DNA of 64,000 nt, from contig NZ_BAABHD010000010.1 in the NCBI RefSeq assembly GCF_039541915.1, positions 108,361-172,360 of the forward strand, in the 5' to 3' direction. The notes below the pieces were generated by a model. The model had not been told where the DNA came from. It saw nothing but the letters and a program-made list of their open reading frames with translations, and searched no databases. The stretch's first letter is position 1. Each line of letters opens with the position of its first letter. This document shows positions 18,926 through 26,184 of the stretch, piece after piece. The position numbers were made by a program, and so were the translations under genes. Source of the stretch: Nibrella saemangeumensis (lineage in GTDB: Bacteria; Bacteroidota; Bacteroidia; Cytophagales; Spirosomataceae).

Positions 18926-19633
18926 ATGAATTTGGAAAGTAAAGTAATTATTATTTCCGGTGCATCGCGTGGCATTGGCCGGGCAACAGCATTGCTGTTA
19001 GCCGAAAAAGGGGCTAGGGTAGTAGCTACGGCCCGGAGTGCCGATGAGTTGAAAACGCTGGAAGAACAATCGGGCGGCCGCATTGTGGCCGTAGCAGGCG
19101 ATGTTGCCAGCGAAGCGGATATGCAGCAGGTGGTGCAGACGGCGCTGGACCGCTTTGGTCGTATTGACGTTGTGATTAATAATGCAGGTTATGGGGTCTT
19201 CAAGAATGTAGACGAACTGACCGTTGAGGAGTGGGATGCCCTGATGGCGACCAACGTAAAAGGTACGTTCCTGCTGACCAAAGCCGCTTTGCCGGCTATG
19301 AAGGAGCAGGGTGAAGGCCATATTATCGTGGTAGCCTCCGACGTAGCGAAGCGGACCTTTGCGGGCGGCTCGCTCTACACTGCCAGTAAGTATGCCCAGG
19401 AGGCCTTTATGGGCGCTCTCCGGAAAGAGGTTCGTCCGTTGGGTATAAAAGTCAGTGGTGTTTATTCTGGTCTCGTCGATTCACATTTTCACGCTAAGGG
19501 ACAGGGCCACGAAACGTCGCAAAACTGGCTGAAGGAAAAAGACATGGCCAACGCGCTGTACTACATCGTCTCCCAACCTACCCACGTGGTTATTGACGAA
19601 CTGATGATTCATCCGCTGGAACAGGATTATTAG
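18926..19633 (+). CDS. SDR-family short-chain oxidoreductase
   Basis: 235 residues with a classical SDR layout: the cofactor-binding GASRGIGRA at residues 11-19, NNAGYG near 86-91, and the catalytic Tyr and Lys in YTASKYA near 152-158. The sequence resembles 3-oxoacyl-ACP-reductase-like members, with VVATARS suggesting NADPH use. The substrate is not evident. It follows the symporter by 64 bases on the same strand and converges with the MocR gene across a repeat-bearing gap. Confidence 0.88.
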   Translation: MNLESKVIIISGASRGIGRATALLLAEKGARVVATARSADELKTLEEQSGGRIVAVAGDVASEADMQQVVQTALDRFGRIDVVINNAGYGVFKNVDELTVEEWDALMATNVKGTFLLTKAALPAMKEQGEGHIIVVASDVAKRTFAGGSLYTASKYAQEAFMGALRKEVRPLGIKVSGVYSGLVDSHFHAKGQGHETSQNWLKEKDMANALYYIVSQPTHVVIDELMIHPLEQDY

Positions 19634-19723
19634 TAGGCAGTGTGTGCAGTTCTAAATAGGCAGACTTGGGGAGCGGCGTTATGATACGATTTTCTGCTTA
19701 CTGATAACTGCTTACTGCCCACT
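19632..19723. repeat. Intergenic CTGCTTACTG repeat cluster between convergent genes
   Basis: AGTAGGCAG at 19632-19640 and ATAGGCAG at 19656-19663 face CTGCTTACTG at 19694-19703 and again at 19708-19717, followed by CTGCCCACT. AGTAGGCAG can pair with CTGCCCACT at eight of nine positions, so the region can fold as a long hairpin and may end both convergent genes. The last seven codons of the MocR gene lie inside the repeat. The same short words return at 21884-21959. Confidence 0.55.
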
Positions 19724-21170
19724 TTAAAACCTCTACACCCCGCTGCATCTCCTCCGGAGTTCGGGAGGCAAAGCCGAGCCGGGTGTGGTGAACGGTCGGC
19801 TGGTCAGGTTGGTAGAAGCGGCCGTCGCTAATGGACAGGCCTTGTTGGTGGCAACGGGCGGCTAGAGCGGGGAGGTTAACATCAGGGGCAAACTTCGCCC
19901 AAACCGCCAGACCGCCGTCGGGTAGGGTGAAGGACACCCGATCACCAAGATTTTCTCGTAATAATTGGCTGAAGGTATCCCGCCGTTGGTGGTATACCTT
20001 CTGTGCTTTTTTGAGGTGTCGCTGAATATCACCTTCCGCCAGCATTTCGGCAATGGCCTGCTCCAGAACCGTATCCCCCTGCCGGTCGATGATGCGCCGC
20101 CGGTAGCCAAGTTCCTCGATCAGATTGGGCGGAGCGACCACGTACCCAACCCGGAAGGCGGGGGCTATGGATTTGGTAAAAGAGCCTACATAGACGACCA
20201 TACCGGCCGAGTCGGCGCTGGCTAATGGCAGAATCGGGCTGCTGGCGTAGTGGAAGTCGTAGTCATAATCATCTTCCAGCACGATAAAGCCAAATTCCTC
20301 CGCCAGTTGCAACAGTCGTACCCGGCGCTCGGCGCTGAGCGTAACGGTGGTGGGATGATGGTGGTGCGGAGTGACGTACACCATCCGGACGGGCTGTCGA
20401 CGGCATTGTTCCGCTAAAGCCTCGACATCGATGCCTTGATTATCCACCGGGATTGGCAGGAGGGTAGTCCCCCGTTCTATAAAAATCAGATTAGCCGTCC
20501 GGTAATTAGTCTGCCCAACGGCTACTACATCGCCGGGCGTGAGCAGGACCTGCGCCAGCAGGTAAATTGCCATAACACTGCCGCGAGTTGTGAAAATATG
20601 CTCGGGCGTGGCCGGAATCCCACGGCTGTCTTGAAGGTAGCGGGCGAGTTGCTGCCGGAAAAAGAAACTACCGTTGGTATCGGCATAATTCAGTAGGTGA
20701 TTCTGAAACCCCCGCTTCAGGATGTTGCGGTAGTTGCGCGCCAACTGCTCGACAGGAGCCAGCCGCACATCCGGAAAACCATCGTCGAAGGTCAGTGCTG
20801 AACTGGGTTTAAGGACCGGAATCGCTAAATGCTTCTGCTGCTTAAATGAATAACCGGTTTGGTGCGCCAGGCCCGGCTTAGGCGATTCGGCGATAGGCCT
20901 TGGTGTAACGTCCGGTAACTGACTGCTGACAAATGTGCCCTGGGCTGGGTTTTGGATGAGCCATCCCTGTGCCGTCAGGTCATCGTAAGCCGCAATGACC
21001 GTTTTGCGGTGGACCTCCAGTAGTTCGGCCAGAGCCCGGCTACCGGGCAGTTTGGTGTTGGCCGGCAGTACCCCTTGCCGGATGTGACGGATCAGCGCAT
21101 TACCAATTTGGGTTGATAACGAGGTAGATGCCTGACGATCCAGCAAAATAAGTGTTTTATACGGAAGCAT
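19698..21170 (-). CDS. MocR-type transcriptional regulator (GntR HTH fused to PLP aminotransferase fold)
   Basis: 490 residues. An N-terminal winged helix (about 20-85, LPGSRALAELLEVHRKTVIAAYDDL) is followed by a fold-type I aminotransferase domain with a PLP-lysine site around SFTKSIAPAFRVGYVV near residue 340. MocR proteins such as PdxR or GabR use PLP as a ligand and no longer catalyse transamination. It is divergent from a gene for a PPOX-type flavin-binding protein, which it probably controls through the palindrome at 21174-21218. The extreme C-terminus (AVSSYQ) is encoded by an intergenic repeat, so the original end may have been slightly different. Confidence 0.9.
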   Translation of the reverse strand: MLPYKTLILLDRQASTSLSTQIGNALIRHIRQGVLPANTKLPGSRALAELLEVHRKTVIAAYDDLTAQGWLIQNPAQGTFVSSQLPDVTPRPIAESPKPGLAHQTGYSFKQQKHLAIPVLKPSSALTFDDGFPDVRLAPVEQLARNYRNILKRGFQNHLLNYADTNGSFFFRQQLARYLQDSRGIPATPEHIFTTRGSVMAIYLLAQVLLTPGDVVAVGQTNYRTANLIFIERGTTLLPIPVDNQGIDVEALAEQCRRQPVRMVYVTPHHHHPTTVTLSAERRVRLLQLAEEFGFIVLEDDYDYDFHYASSPILPLASADSAGMVVYVGSFTKSIAPAFRVGYVVAPPNLIEELGYRRRIIDRQGDTVLEQAIAEMLAEGDIQRHLKKAQKVYHQRRDTFSQLLRENLGDRVSFTLPDGGLAVWAKFAPDVNLPALAARCHQQGLSISDGRFYQPDQPTVHHTRLGFASRTPEEMQRGVEVLKWAVSSYQ

Positions 21171-21173
21171 AAT

Positions 21174-21218
21174 CTGGACTACTAGCTATATAAAAACTGG
21201 TAGCCTACAGTAGTCCAG
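21174..21218. promoter_or_regulatory. Probable MocR operator in the divergent promoter region
   Basis: CTGGACTACT at 21174-21183 is repeated perfectly inverted as AGTAGTCCAG at 21209-21218. A further partial copy, CTGGTAGCCTAC, lies between them at 21197-21208. A TATATAAA sequence sits between the arms at 21187-21194. Paired and direct half-sites separated by about two helical turns are the known binding pattern of MocR regulators. The site lies between the MocR start (21170) and the flavoprotein start (21259), so it can serve both. Confidence 0.6.
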
Positions 21219-21258
21219 TAAAGAAATAAATTTGTGGAGGTAAAAACAACTATTCTCC

Positions 21259-21888
21259 ATGCTCACCGCCCGCACCAAACTCAGCCGTCTGCCTAAGCGC
21301 GGCTCTCACGACACAACAACCATTTACCCAATCCTGGATCAGGGTCTCGTCTGCCATGTCAGCTACGTCCTGAACGGGCAGCCATTCACCATCCCGACTG
21401 CTTACTGCCGGATTGACGACACGGTCTACATCCACGGTTCGGTCGGCAGCCATTTCTTCCGGGAATTGGCCAAAGGCATAGATGTTTGCGTGTCGGTCAC
21501 AATGATTGATGGGCTGGTGCTGGCCCGCTCCGCGTTTAGCCACTCTGTAAACTACCGGTCGGTGGTGGCGTTTGGAAAAACGCAATTGGTGGCCGATGAA
21601 GAAGAGCGGTGGCTGGCTTTGGAGCGCATTACGGAGCATCTGGTACCCGGCCGTTGGGCCGACGTGCGCCAGCCCAACACCAGTGAAATGAAGAAAACGA
21701 TGGTCATTGCCATACCTATCGAAGAGGCTTCCGCCAAAATCCGCACTGGCGGGGTCAACGATGATCCCGAAGATATTGATCTGCCCCACTGGGCCGGCGT
21801 TGTACCTCTTTCTACGACCTATCACGCACCCATTCCTGACCCGAATCTGCGGGAGGGGGTTGAAGTGCCGGGGTACTTATTAAAGTAA
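21259..21888 (+). CDS. Pyridoxamine 5'-phosphate oxidase-like (FMN split-barrel) protein
   Basis: 209 residues of the split-barrel flavin-binding fold, with the opening LPKRGSHDTTTIYPILDQG that is usual for the PPOX-like proteins regulated by MocR genes. The middle has the strand-rich VYIHGSVGSHFFREL. It has no signal peptide. True PdxH residues are not obvious, so it is more likely a flavin reductase or heme/F420-type relative than the vitamin B6 enzyme. It is divergent from MocR, and the two probably form a small regulated pair. Its stop codon sits at the edge of a long inverted repeat shared with the convergent aldo/keto reductase. Confidence 0.85.
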   Translation: MLTARTKLSRLPKRGSHDTTTIYPILDQGLVCHVSYVLNGQPFTIPTAYCRIDDTVYIHGSVGSHFFRELAKGIDVCVSVTMIDGLVLARSAFSHSVNYRSVVAFGKTQLVADEEERWLALERITEHLVPGRWADVRQPNTSEMKKTMVIAIPIEEASAKIRTGGVNDDPEDIDLPHWAGVVPLSTTYHAPIPDPNLREGVEVPGYLLK

Positions 21889-21959
21889 GCAGCAGGCAGA
21901 TCTCAGTAGGCAGAAAATACCGTCTCAATATGCCCACTGAGAACTGCCTGCTGCTTACT
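21884..21959. terminator. Bidirectional terminator made from short-period repeats
   Basis: AGTAAGCAGCAGGCAG at 21884-21899 is matched perfectly by CTGCCTGCTGCTTACT at 21944-21959. Inside it TCTCAGT at 21901-21907 pairs with ACTGAGA, so the arms are nearly 30 bases with few mismatches. It fills the gap between two convergent genes and starts in the stop codon of the flavoprotein gene. The arms are built from AGTAAGCAG-like words, the same as at 19632-19723. Confidence 0.7.
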
Positions 21960-21961
21960 AA

Positions 21962-22933
21962 CTACTGGCTCCACTCCGTCGGGGTTCGGTCCCAGCGATG
22001 GCCTTTGAGTTCTTCCAATAATTCCTCGGGAAGACCTTTGCCGTCGCTGGTGGCGGTGTTGGCTTCGACGTTGCGGATTTTGCGCATGCCGGGGATGGTC
22101 GTATGCACATCCGGATTGCTCAGGATGAATCGGAGCGCTAGTTCGGCCATAGTCATTCCCTGCGGAATCAGCGGCTTCAGGGCGTCGGCATGGTCAACGC
22201 TGGCGTTAAGGTTCTCGGGGACAAAGTAGGTCGAGCGCCAGTCATCAGCGGGGAACGTCGTTTCTTTGGTTAGGGTGCCGGTCAGTGTGCCCTCATCGAA
22301 GGGTACGCGGGCGATAATGCCGATGTTCATCTCGCGGCAGAGCGGGAAGAGGTTATCTCCGGGGTTCTGGTCGAAGATGTTGTAGATCACCTGTACGGCA
22401 TCGATCAGGTTGGTGCGGAGCGTGTTCAGACAGTTATCCGGCTCCCAGCGGTTGACGCTGATACCCCACGCCCGGACTTTGCCTTCCTGCGTCAGTTTAG
22501 TCACCGCTTCTTTCCACTCATCGCGGTCGGCCCAGCCGTCTTCCCAGACGTGAAACTGTTGCAGGTCGATGGTTTCGACGCCTAAATTCTTCAGGCTTTT
22601 TTCTGTGTATTCCACGATGTAATCAGCGGGAAACACCTCGTCCAGCGAAAACTGGGGCTTCGACGGCCATTTCCGATTTTTAGGTGGAATTTTGGTAGCA
22701 GCATACAGCCGCTTGCCGGCATGGCGCTTCAGCAAGTCGCGCAGGATTTGTTCGCTGACACCATCGCCGTAGGCCCAGGCCGTGTCGAAAAAATTGCAGC
22801 CGCGTTCTACGGATAGTTCCAGCGCTTTGTACACTTCATCCTGATCGGAGCCGGTCCAGCCCGCCAGCCCCCACATACCGTAACCAATTTCGCTTACTTG
22901 CCAGCCGGTACGACCAAAAGTTCTATATTGCAT
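21962..22933 (-). CDS. Aldo/keto reductase
   Basis: 323 residues of the AKR (beta/alpha)8 barrel. The N-terminus MQYRTFGRTGWQVSEIGYGMWGL is the usual opening and NFFDTAWAYGDG carries the catalytic Asp-Tyr pair; the Lys is in YAATKIPP and the His in LQQFHVWED. It uses NADPH to reduce an aldehyde or ketone. This looks like the YajO/Tas-like subgroup, with unknown physiological substrate. It is minus strand and ends against the bidirectional hairpin with the flavoprotein gene. Confidence 0.9.
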   Translation of the reverse strand: MQYRTFGRTGWQVSEIGYGMWGLAGWTGSDQDEVYKALELSVERGCNFFDTAWAYGDGVSEQILRDLLKRHAGKRLYAATKIPPKNRKWPSKPQFSLDEVFPADYIVEYTEKSLKNLGVETIDLQQFHVWEDGWADRDEWKEAVTKLTQEGKVRAWGISVNRWEPDNCLNTLRTNLIDAVQVIYNIFDQNPGDNLFPLCREMNIGIIARVPFDEGTLTGTLTKETTFPADDWRSTYFVPENLNASVDHADALKPLIPQGMTMAELALRFILSNPDVHTTIPGMRKIRNVEANTATSDGKGLPEELLEELKGHRWDRTPTEWSQ

Positions 22934-23011
22934 TTTCTAAATTAGAGTTTAAGAGTGATGAGATAAGAGGCCGGAATACCCTGGTTCTTCCGGTGGGCAA
23001 AGGTAAAAAAG

Positions 23012-23084
23012 GATAACTCGTAACTCCTAACGCTAAACTCATAACTGCCGGACGGACCCGTCTTAACTATTAATTCTTAACTCC
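23012..23084. repeat. TAACTC-type short-period repeats before the saccharopine-dehydrogenase-like gene
   Basis: GATAACTCGTAACTCCTAAC at 23012-23031 continues as GCTAAACTCATAACT, and further copies appear at 23063-23084 as TTAACTATTAATTCTTAACT. The unit is about seven or eight bases long, TAACTCn. A related CTAACGCTAAACTTCC follows at 24214. The words differ from the AGTAAGCAG family nearby, and I infer an independent slippage-type array in the intergenic region. Confidence 0.45.
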
Positions 23085-23086
23085 TC

Positions 23087-24148
23087 ATGGCTGAAGTCCT
23101 GCTCTACGGTGCTAATGGCTACACGGCTGGCCTGATCATTGATCTGGCTGGATCCTACGGCGTAAACCTTATACTGGCCGGGCGGAGTGCGGAGAAAATT
23201 AAACCGCTGGCGGAACGGTATGGGTTACCGTATCGGATTGCTGATTTGCAGGATTCAGGTGCGCTTGATGCCATACTTCAGGATGTGCCCGTGGTACTTC
23301 ATTGTGCCGGCCCTTTTATCCGTACCGCGTTGCCGATGCAACAGGCCTGCCTGCGTACGGGAACGCATTACCTGGATATTACCGGTGAAATTCCGGTCTT
23401 TGAGCAGGGGGTAGCGTTGCACCAACAAGCTACAGATAAGAACATCATGCTGATGTCGGGCGTCGGCTTTGATGTGGTGCCTACGGATTGTCTGGCGTTG
23501 TATTTGAAGCAGCGGCTGCCGGATGCCACGCACCTGCAACTGGCGATTAATAATCAGGATGGGGAGGTGTCGCATGGCACAGCCTCAACCGTACTCGAAA
23601 ATCTGGGTGTGGGAGGTATGGTCCGCAAAGATGGAAAGCTAGTCACGGTACCTGTTGCCCACAAGACCCTGCACGTGCCGTTTGAAGCCGGCAAAATGCT
23701 GATGTGCATGACCATTCCCTGGGGTGACTTATCGACGGCCTACTACACTACCCGTATTCCGAACATTGAGACCTATATGGCGACTCCGCCCGCCATGATC
23801 CGGGCGGCAAAGCTGTCGAATTACCTGAGCTGGCTGCTGGGGAGCCCCTGGTTTAAGCGATTTGCCCAACGGCGCATCGACAAATCGCTAACCGGCCCCA
23901 ACGAACAGGTGCGTCAGAAAGCCCGGTCGCTGGTGTGGGGAAAAGCCTGGAACAGCCAGGGTGTCAGTGTGCAGGCCCGGCTGGAGGGACCAGAGGGGTA
24001 CACCCTGACCGCCATAGCGGCTTTGCGCATTACCCGAAACGTGCTGGATGGTCACTGGAAACCCGGCTACCAGACTCCCGCATCCATGTACGGTCCTGAC
24101 CTGATTCTCGAAGTACCCAACACTACCCGCGAAGACATAAGGGATTGA
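23087..24148 (+). CDS. Saccharopine dehydrogenase-like / trans-acting enoyl reductase family protein
   Basis: 353 residues with an N-terminal NAD(P)-binding Rossmann fold: LLYGANGYTAGLI at residues 4-16 and LAGRSAEKIKPLAERYG near 31-47. The GTHYLDITGEIPVFE stretch near 93-107 is typical of the saccharopine-dehydrogenase-like oxidoreductases grouped with trans-acting enoyl reductases. Such proteins reduce C-C or C=N bonds in lipid or polyketide metabolism. I infer an NADPH-dependent reductase without knowing the substrate. It is followed by a small monooxygenase gene 92 bases downstream on the same strand. Confidence 0.85.
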   Translation: MAEVLLYGANGYTAGLIIDLAGSYGVNLILAGRSAEKIKPLAERYGLPYRIADLQDSGALDAILQDVPVVLHCAGPFIRTALPMQQACLRTGTHYLDITGEIPVFEQGVALHQQATDKNIMLMSGVGFDVVPTDCLALYLKQRLPDATHLQLAINNQDGEVSHGTASTVLENLGVGGMVRKDGKLVTVPVAHKTLHVPFEAGKMLMCMTIPWGDLSTAYYTTRIPNIETYMATPPAMIRAAKLSNYLSWLLGSPWFKRFAQRRIDKSLTGPNEQVRQKARSLVWGKAWNSQGVSVQARLEGPEGYTLTAIAALRITRNVLDGHWKPGYQTPASMYGPDLILEVPNTTREDIRD

Positions 24149-24240
24149 ATTTGCCATGAAGAGCTGTGGCTTTATAACGCACCAGTCCACTCATCACCGC
24201 CGGATGTCTTCCGCTAACGCTAAACTTCCTCATTCCTCTC

Positions 24241-24534
24241 ATGCTCATCCGTATTGTCCGCATGACGTTTCAGCCTGATAAACTCGACGAATTCATGGTT
24301 ATTTTTAACCAGTCGAAAGACAGAATCCGAACCTTTCCAGGTTGCCGTCATCTGGAATTGTTGCAGGATATAGATAAACCGAATGTGCGGATGACCTACA
24401 GCCTTTGGGAATCGGCAGACGAGCTGGAGGCCTACCGGCAATCAGAATTGTTCCGGACTACTTGGGCGGCTACCAAAGTGCTGTTTGCCGATAAACCAGT
24501 AGCGTTTTCGGCGGAGAAGATAACGGAGCTTTAG
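24241..24534 (+). CDS. Antibiotic biosynthesis monooxygenase (ABM) domain protein, YgiN-like
   Basis: 97 residues of one ferredoxin-like ABM domain. It begins MLIRIVRMTFQPDKLDEFM, has the middle helix ending in FPGCRHLELLQD, and finishes with YSLWESADELEAYRQSELF. These small dimeric enzymes are quinol monooxygenases or heme/aldehyde-handling proteins. Function here is inferred only to the domain level. Its stop codon overlaps the stop of the convergent PIN gene by four bases. Confidence 0.85.
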   Translation: MLIRIVRMTFQPDKLDEFMVIFNQSKDRIRTFPGCRHLELLQDIDKPNVRMTYSLWESADELEAYRQSELFRTTWAATKVLFADKPVAFSAEKITEL

Positions 24535-25022
24535 CTTAATAGATAGTCTGTCCGTAGGTTGTTAAAATTTAGAGCCGGAAGGTTATTGCCCTGCAAGTAA
24601 TAACAAAAGTCGAGGTCGTCGGTCAGCACAAGGTATTGCTGTTTGGCTAATTCATAGGAGACAGTGTCGCTCAAACCAAATCTGGTGAAAATTTTAAGGT
24701 TTGCCTGCATCGTGGAATGGCTAAGCAGGTACTTTTCTTCTACTATTTGAATCTGTTGTGGAAAGTAAGATAGGAGCGGTCCATACTGGTAGGAGGTCCC
24801 TTCTAGTAAATTACTTGCTTCCGTTAAAATGTTTGGCGTGGTAACGACTTTTGAAAAGAGCGCAAGGAAGCGGATTAACAAATCAAAGTCCTGAGGAGTG
24901 TAGGCGCGGGTACGTTTGTTCTCTTCAATTCGTTTTTTATCATATGAACCAACAGAGTAGAGAACCAGAAGATTGGTATCAATCAGTACGCCTGCCATTC
25001 GGCGGAGGTCCTGACTGGTCAT
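24531..25022 (-). CDS. PIN-domain ribonuclease-like protein
   Basis: 163 residues. GVLIDTNLLVLYSVGS at residues 11-26 has the first catalytic Asp (D15), NILTEASNLL has the Glu, and VLTDDLDFCYYLQGNN carries the later Asp residues, giving the acidic set of a PIN nuclease. A Met at residue 9 is an alternative start. It is preceded by, and overlaps with four bases (ATGA), a gene for an 88-residue acidic protein. The arrangement resembles a toxin-antitoxin operon (toxin second), but the protein is longer than VapC toxins, so a housekeeping PIN nuclease is possible. Confidence 0.7.
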   Translation of the reverse strand: MTSQDLRRMAGVLIDTNLLVLYSVGSYDKKRIEENKRTRAYTPQDFDLLIRFLALFSKVVTTPNILTEASNLLEGTSYQYGPLLSYFPQQIQIVEEKYLLSHSTMQANLKIFTRFGLSDTVSYELAKQQYLVLTDDLDFCYYLQGNNLPALNFNNLRTDYLLS

Positions 25023-25285
25023 CTTTGTAGCTCCCGAATCTTCATTGAAACTACATTTCCGCTATTGGCGTCTATTTTGAACGTTTTGTATCGTCTATCT
25101 GCCTGTTTACCGAACATAGCTAGCGTGGAGCCCTGCTCTGCCGTAACCGGAAAGCTAAGCGTAATTAGCCAGAAACTCTGAGATTCATCCATCTCAATTT
25201 CTTCAATTAATGCTCCCTCTATATTTGGATAAATGTATTCGTAAAATTCCAGCGCTTTTTGGGCTGCTTCTTTGACAGTTAGCAT
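25019..25285 (-). CDS. Small acidic protein, possible PIN partner, PepSY-like
   Basis: 88 residues, no signal peptide. The first half is helical (MLTVKEAAQKALEFYEYIYP), then comes FWLITLSFPVTAEQG, and the end RRYKTFKIDANSGNVVSMKI resembles the beta hairpin of PepSY-like domains. It is the first gene of a two-gene operon and its TGA overlaps the PIN start. It could be a non-standard antitoxin. I see no DNA-binding motif, which makes autoregulation as in VapB unlikely. Family is not certain. Confidence 0.6.
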   Translation of the reverse strand: MLTVKEAAQKALEFYEYIYPNIEGALIEEIEMDESQSFWLITLSFPVTAEQGSTLAMFGKQADRRYKTFKIDANSGNVVSMKIRELQR

Positions 25286-25326
25286 AGTTCTGAATAGTAT
25301 TGGCCTACAAAACTACCAATTTTTGC

Positions 25327-26178
25327 ATGAGCCAGTTAGTTCCTGCCTTCCAAAAGGACGACGCGCTACTAGCCGATATTGAAGCGGCTCTGGCCCAGCC
25401 GGAGGCTCTTCATATCTGGTGGCTGGGTCAGAGCGGTTTTCTGCTCCAGTACGCCGGTATCCAAATCCTGTTTGACCCGTACCTTTCCGATTCGCTGACT
25501 AATAAATACGCGCACACCGACAAACCGCACGTCCGTCTGTCGGAGCGGGTAATCGATCCGGCCCGGCTGACAATGGTCGATGTGGTTACCTCCAGTCACA
25601 ACCATACCGATCACCTGGATGCCGAAACGCTGCTGCCGCTGTTCGACGCCAGTCCGCAGGCCGGATTCATCATTCCGGAAGCGAACCGGGCGTTTGTTGT
25701 TGACCGGCTGCATTGTACTAATGACTTTCCCGTTGGCCTGAATGATACCGAGCAGATGAGTATTAAGGGCGTTACCGTACACGGCGTGCCGGCGGCTCAT
25801 AACGAACTGGAACGCGACGAACAGGGTCGATGTAAGTTTATGGGCTTTGTCGTGGAGGTTGGTCCGTACACCGTTTACCACTCCGGCGATACGCTCTGGT
25901 ACGAAGGTATGGTCGACATTCTCAAACCCTTTCAGGTTGATGTGGCTTTTCTGCCCATCAACGGTAACAAACCCGAACGGCGCGTTGCTGGTAACCTGAA
26001 TGCCGACGAAGCCGCCCGCCTGGGTAATGAAATTGGCGCCAGGCTGGTGATACCGCACCACTACGATATGTTCGCTTTCAACACCGCCGACCCGGCCGAC
26101 TTTGTGCAGGCCTGTACGCAATACGGCACACCTTGCCGGGTGTTGCAGTTGGGGGAGCGGGTGACCATCAGCCGATGA
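25327..26178 (+). CDS. MBL-fold metallo-hydrolase (UlaG-like)
   Basis: 283 residues from the ATG at 25327; the frame is open from 25300. The metal-binding HxHxDH of this fold is seen in SSHNHTDHLDAET, a second His in YTVYHSGDTLWYEG and a third in LVIPHHYDMF. These match the L-ascorbate-6-phosphate lactonase (UlaG) type of MBL protein, which often has Mn and acts on lactone or phosphodiester substrates. The true substrate is unknown. It is divergent from the PIN pair by 41 bases and followed by a secreted hydrolase gene after six bases, so a shared transcript is likely. Confidence 0.87.
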   Translation: MSQLVPAFQKDDALLADIEAALAQPEALHIWWLGQSGFLLQYAGIQILFDPYLSDSLTNKYAHTDKPHVRLSERVIDPARLTMVDVVTSSHNHTDHLDAETLLPLFDASPQAGFIIPEANRAFVVDRLHCTNDFPVGLNDTEQMSIKGVTVHGVPAAHNELERDEQGRCKFMGFVVEVGPYTVYHSGDTLWYEGMVDILKPFQVDVAFLPINGNKPERRVAGNLNADEAARLGNEIGARLVIPHHYDMFAFNTADPADFVQACTQYGTPCRVLQLGERVTISR

Positions 26179-26184
26179 TCGACC

